The notes below the pieces were generated by a model that searched no databases, had not been told where the DNA came from, and worked only from the letters and a program-made list of their open reading frames with translations. Below are positions 59,344 through 64,000 of a stretch of DNA of 64,000 nt, piece after piece (the stretch's first letter is position 1; each line of letters opens with the position of its first letter). The stretch is from Corylus avellana. Taxonomy: Eukaryota > Streptophyta > Magnoliopsida > Fagales > Betulaceae. The stretch is taken from positions 12,911,629-12,975,628 of the forward strand of contig NC_081546.1 in assembly GCF_901000735.1 (NCBI RefSeq). The letters run 5' to 3'. A program made the position numbers and the translations under genes.

Positions 59344-60827
59344 TGTTATAGGTCTAATAATAGACGTATTTTAGGATTAAAATACCTTAGGATAATATGT
59401 TATCTTTATAGATAACACTAGAAGTAGGGATTTGAATTTAAATATTAGAGATAAGTATTATCATTACAGTAGTTTATTCTACTTAGTCTTTTATTTTCAC
59501 AATGCATTGTAATTGTTTATTTAAAGACATCAAGATCATTAATAAATTAAGCAGAATTAATCTCAAACCTTGAGTTTGAAAAAGGGTTTTAGGTTTCCTT
59601 AAAATCTAAAAGGTCTAGGTTCTCTCAGAATCTAAGGTCTAAGTTCCCTTAAAACCTAAAATCTATCATCTTTACGTGTTTGTGTTTGTAAAAAATCATT
59701 CACGTAACATTTGGTATCAGAGTAGCTAGGTTGGTTGTTTTCTACATCAATCAACGATCCATGGAGGATTCACACCTTGATTGACTTGAGCAACAATTTG
59801 CTAGTCACATAACTATGTTCAAAGGCTTGATCAAGAAATCAGAAGAGCGGATGGAAAGGATAGAGAAAAAAATCGACAACCTTCTCTCAAAGAAAGGGTT
59901 GGATGCACACAAAAATGAAGTCGTCGTTCAGCCATTCCGCCAAGTTGAAGCCCCAATTCCACAACTCAATCTCACAGCCACCCAATTTTGCCACCATTCA
60001 ATCACACCAACAGTCTTCATACTGTCTAACACCGTTCAGCCACCCTCAGCCTTTGTCTCCAAAAGGTGCCATCACTTCGACCTAGAAACTACAGCGGTGA
60101 CGATCCATCAACCACCACGCCTTACACCAACGAGCCATCACTCATACTAGCTGAAGAAAAATATAGGAGATCTAAAATTTTTGCCAAAGATTGGAGACGT
60201 CGTGTGTGTAGATGTGGAAACAATTGGTGCTATTGTGGCTAACAGTGCGACTATTGATATAAATCCATGCTCGAAATGACCGCCTATGAAGTGTATGAGA
60301 AGCCCGAAGACTGTGGATATGAAAACTCTCTTTCACTCACACAGATTTTTCAAAGATTGTTTTTAACCCAAGGTGCTACCAGTGACGTGATCAAGACTTC
60401 AAAGTTTTCAAGTTCAAATCTACTTTAAGATGTTTTCAAATTTGTAGGACCTTGAGGACAAGGTCCATTTTAAAGGGAATGAGATGTTAGTGGTCTAATA
60501 ATAGAGGTATTTTTAGGATTAAAATACCTTAGGATAATATGTTATCTTTATAGATAACATTAGAAGTAGGGATTAGAATTTAAATATTAGAGATAAGTAT
60601 TATCATTATAGTAGTTTATTCTACTTAGTCTTTTATTTTCACTATGCATTGTAATTGTCTATTTAAAGGTTGAATTAATCCCAAACCTTGAGTTTGAAAT
60701 AGGGTTTTAGGTTTCCTTTAATTCTAAAAGGCCTAAGTTCCCTCAGAATCTAAAGTTTAGGTTCCCTCGGAACCTAAAATCTATCTCCTTTTCGTGTTTG
60801 TGTTTGCAAAAAATCAGTCACGTAACA
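59344..60827 (+). mobile_element. Small non-autonomous LTR element (1.5 kb)
   Basis: LTRs at 59344-59709 (366 bp) and 60485-60827 (343 bp) start TGTTA and end CACGTAACA. The primer site TTTGGTATCAGAGTAGC follows the left LTR, and AAAGGGAATGAGA precedes the right LTR. The flanks read TTTAA and TTTTAA, consistent with a slipped 5-bp duplication. The 3' LTR lacks about 20 bp present in the 5' LTR near 59526-59546. The internal 775 bp hold only a short gag-like ORF. Confidence 0.85.
59815..60150 (+). pseudogene. Gag N-terminal fragment with short coiled coil
   Basis: The frame opens upstream at the ATG at 59761 (MEDSHLD), meets TGA, and resumes as a 111-residue frame from 59815: a charged coil (KSEERMERIEKKIDNLLSKK) followed by a Pro/His/Thr-rich tail. 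This resembles the opening of retrotransposon gag proteins but has no capsid core, knuckle or pol. Confidence 0.5.
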
Positions 60828-61619
60828 TTTTAACTAAATAAAAATCATTTATTGCTTACCAAAGAATTCATAAGAAAACTTTGTATAATTTCATACTCTT
60901 TAGGCATAAACATGAAACTCAATTTCAAGAATAGCTAAACTTTATAAAATTTATCTTGTAAAAATTTTCTTTTGTGTTCTCAATACGTTATATCATATAT
61001 AAAACATATTCCATAATCAAAATTTCATAAATCTTTGACAATCACACAAAACAGGATTTTTCTGAATTTTCAAATCTGTCGACGAATGTTCATTTTTTCA
61101 TGCGAAAATAAGTGCCCAATTATTTTTAGGACTTGTCTATAGCAGTAGATCTAAAATCGTAATTCTCACAGGCCTAGCTACAGAAATCTAGAATTTTAGG
61201 CCTGACGACGAATTTTAAAATGGCCATAACTCTTTTGATAAAAATCAAAACGCGAATCTGCCAAGACGAAAACGTTGACCGTGATTTTTACTTGCAATAA
61301 CAAGTCTTGAACAATTTTTATGACTTTCCCATAAATAGCAGTTCAAAATCGTAATCCCTACAGGCTTTGCAGAAAAACTACAACTTTGTCTTGAACGCCA
61401 AATTCAATTAAAAATAGCAAACAAATTTCAAACGACTCGAAATTTTCAAGTTTAGATCCTAACATGGTGTAGAACATGTTCCTGGTCATAAACAAATTTT
61501 TTAGTCTTTGAAAGTCGCTCGAAAAATTCTGAATTTAGCAAATAAAAAACTGAAAAACAGTTTTCTATATACTACGTTCTTCACCATGCTTTCAATAAAG
61601 CTGTCTTTCATACCAATTG
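60828..61619. other. Old repeat-like sequence, no gene
   Basis: AT-rich. Phrases such as GCAGATCTAAAATCGTAATTC and CAGTTCAAAATCGTAATCCC recur about 190 bp apart (near 61141 and 61338), suggesting a degenerate duplication. No ORF of interest. Confidence 0.4.
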
Positions 61620-64000
61620 TTGGGAATAAGATTGCAAATCAAAGTATTTGCACAGCGGAAGGAATCGAATTCCCTTGCCAAGACCCTTTATCAAACATGT
61701 GAAGAGTCATTGCTATTTAAAAATTAAATATCAAGAACGAAGAACACTTACTTGGATATCAACGGCCACTCCTAGCTTTGGGCAAAAATCTTTTTGCTTA
61801 TCCAAGAACGTTGATAGGTGCTAAAATATTCATATTTTTAGCCCTTAACTTGCATGTTTTAATCCTTTGGTTTTGGTTAATTAGGCCATTTTACTTCATT
61901 TTTGTATTTTCTTTGTTTTATAGGCTTTTGGAAGAAAAGAAAGCGTTTCTGGAAAAATTCCAAGCTTAAAGGGCAAATTGGGAAGACCTAGAAGATATGG
62001 TTATCCAATAAAGAAAATGAGTAAATCGGAATTTCTCAAATAATAGTCAAAATCGGATTGGAGGCAAAATTGGATTGTGCATATCTCTCGGTATTTTGAC
62101 CATAACTTTCAGTTTAAATATCCGATTAAGGTGATTCAAGCGGCATTGGAAAGCTAACTCAAAATGATACAAATCATTGTGAAATATAATTTTCCGAATT
62201 CGGAGCGTCACAAGGCCAAGATCACGCCGCAAGTTAGGACTACAATTCTGGGCGAATCCTATTCCGATTTGTACTTGGGTTTTCTTTATCCTAATTGGAC
62301 TTTGACTTAAATCTCCGAAATTCCTAGGATTACTAGGGCTTCTAGGACTCTCCTAAGCCCTATAAATAGACCTCTAAGCCTCACAATTCAACAGACAATT
62401 GAGGAGACAATTAGAAGGAGACAACTTTGGGGAGAGGAATTGGAGGCTACTTCTAGGAGCGGTTTTCGGTTCTTTATTTCCCTTCTCTTTCTTTTTATTT
62501 TAATTATGTGTAACTAACTCTTAAGGAGGGCTAGATTGAAGCCCTAATTATGTTTATTTAATATTTCAATATTGGCGCCTTTGTGATAATCATATTGTGT
62601 TGCTTAACTTGATTAGTTCCTATTTTCATGAATTCCTCATATGTATGTGACTGGCCATTATATGCATGTGGTATAAACTAGTTAGTTAAATTAATTTGGA
62701 TGACCGAGTCCTGGGTTTAACATAAGTAACAAAAGATATCTACACTGGATTCTTGGAATAATCAACATGGGGAACCGGGAGTAGACATCCATGTCCTAGG
62801 CCTCATGTGCTTGTCGATTTCCATAGATTTATGCTCTCTTAAAGAACAACTTAGTAGACACCCATGCTAAATCCTTTAAGAAAGAAAAGAATTAGAGTAG
62901 ACATTCATGTCTAATTCGTTGCTTAGGGAAATCAATAGCTTAAGGAGTAGACACCCATGTTCTTAGGTTGACAAATATTAAGTACTCATAATATGATTGG
63001 ATCATTGGCATATTGTTATATTATCTAAATATAATTAGTGGTGGATATCAAAGCACTACCTTTACCATTACCTACCTTTACCTTTATTTTTATCTTTTTA
63101 TTTCTTTTTCACAATATCAATTTAGTGACAAATTGACATTTTTAATTAATTCTAAATAAAATCACAATCTCCGTGGGTTCGACCTCGTATTTGCTGCACT
63201 ATACTATTGTTTTGATCTTATGCACTTGCGAGTTAAAACGTACTAAATATTATCTATTAATTTATGTAGTATTTGGCATAACAAACGTGTTCTTTATTGT
63301 TCAAGAACACGAAGAACAATTTCTTTTTTCTTCAAGAATACAAAGAATAAGTTCTTCTTTCTTCAAGAAAGCAGTAGATCTTTAGGGATGTAAAGAGCTC
63401 TAGATCTTCTCACCCATGACTGATAATAACCAAGAGAGTGTGGGCTCTTACTTGGCCCTTCAAATCTTAAACTTTTGTTCTTCCTGAGTTAACACAAAGA
63501 ACTAATTTAGTTTTCAAAGAGTTTATGAAAACTATGTATCAAGATAACTTGATTGAATAATTTGAGAGCCCTACGTTCCTCTCTATTTATAGGCATAGAA
63601 GGGAAGTAGAGAATCAGATTTAACCAATGTGGGACAGTTTGCAAAAGATGACCCCTAGTCATACTAGGAGTAGCATGGACGGCTAGGGTTTAAACCCTAG
63701 CCTCCATGCTATGGCCATGTGGTCCATGGAGAATTCTCCATGGGCCATATGGTTCCTTACCTTTTGGATTGGGCTTGGGTTTCACCTTAAGCCTTTTTCC
63801 TTGTCACTAATACATAGGCCCAGTGAATAATTCATAGCCTTATATTTTTCCACTTATGCTCATTGGGCCTTTAGATTTTATCCCAAGCCCAATTGCATCC
63901 AATCTCTTTAGTCCATGTTTTAAATAAGTAAAACACTTAGCCCATTAAATAAGAAAGCCTTATGGTTAAATTACATCAGCTTGGTGAATGACCTAAAGGG
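61620..64000. repeat. Host repeat of the right-hand solo LTR, possible Copia-type LTR
   Basis: The segment starting TGTTGGGAATAAGATTGC at 61620 resembles the terminus of plant Copia LTRs. It is interrupted at 61812-63283 by a solo LTR and continues beyond 64000 with GTTCAAGAACACGAAGAAC-type repeats, a TATA-like CTATTTATAGGC at about 63585, and no protein-coding domain. Confidence 0.45.
61812..63283 (+). mobile_element. Solo LTR of the Athila-like family, target duplication AACGT
   Basis: A 1,472-bp LTR starts TGATAGGTGC and ends CATAACA, flanked by AACGT at 61807-61811 and 63284-63288. There is no primer site and no second LTR. The left part to about 62388, including the TATA box TATAAATAGA at 62361, is nearly identical to the U3 of the element at 4015. 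The right part instead follows the solo LTR at 13906-15267 (for example GATGACCGAGTC near 62700 and AAGAACAACTTAGTA near 62841). It is therefore a mosaic LTR. Confidence 0.9.

Overview
This window is nuclear DNA from a flowering plant, most likely a woody eudicot. The evidence is three split genes with plant-specific protein families (a plant LRR receptor kinase, a NAC transcription factor and a plastid-type aminopropyltransferase-like protein), AT-rich introns, and dense nested plant transposons: Ty3 LTR elements, an L1-type LINE, CACTA, hAT, Tourist-like and TRIM-like elements. The style of the gag-like and LTR sequences would fit Fagales, but that is only an impression. Two runs of exactly 100 N (9239-9338 and 54706-54805) look like scaffold gaps of unknown true size.

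Layout. 1-700: AT-rich, nothing recognised. About 720-4014: a LINE with decayed ORF1 and ORF2, cut in its reverse transcriptase by an Athila-like LTR element (4015 to at least 9238) that has only a gag-like ORF and runs into gap 1. 9339-11236, minus strand: the first four exons of an HPCA1-type LRR receptor kinase, lost into the gap. About 12470-23275: two neighbouring LTR-like repeat copies. The first holds a solo LTR (13906-15267, target duplication ATCAT). The second holds a complete but dead Ty3 element (16845-22632, target duplication CCAAC). 24651-33580, plus strand: an intact-looking eight-exon spermidine-synthase-fold gene with a TRIM-like element in intron 2. 34200-36752: a minus-strand LTR with a Tourist-like MITE inside. 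36753-40400: AT-rich intergenic DNA with MITE debris. 41441-44083, plus strand: a three-exon NAC gene matching SOMBRERO, the root-cap regulator. 44846-46525: a non-autonomous CACTA element whose right end is an array of perfect palindromes. 47232-51944: a decayed hAT element. 52595-64000: a second nest of LTR elements, comprising a truncated Athila-like element at gap 2, a 3 kb non-autonomous element (55399-58436, target duplication AAACT), a 1.5 kb LARD/TRIM-like element (59344-60827) and a 1.47 kb solo LTR (61812-63283, target duplication AACGT).

Only three host genes are supported and nothing suggests they act together. The most unusual signals are in the transposons. LTRs of one superfamily appear assembled from exchangeable U3 and R-U5 modules joined just downstream of the TATA box. 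Unrelated LTR families carry arrays of self-complementary GAxCGxTC motifs upstream of their TATA boxes. The CACTA element carries a dense array of long perfect palindromes. I see no CRISPR, operon or other prokaryote-like system. All coordinates, splice sites and target duplications were read by eye; no alignment or database search was run.
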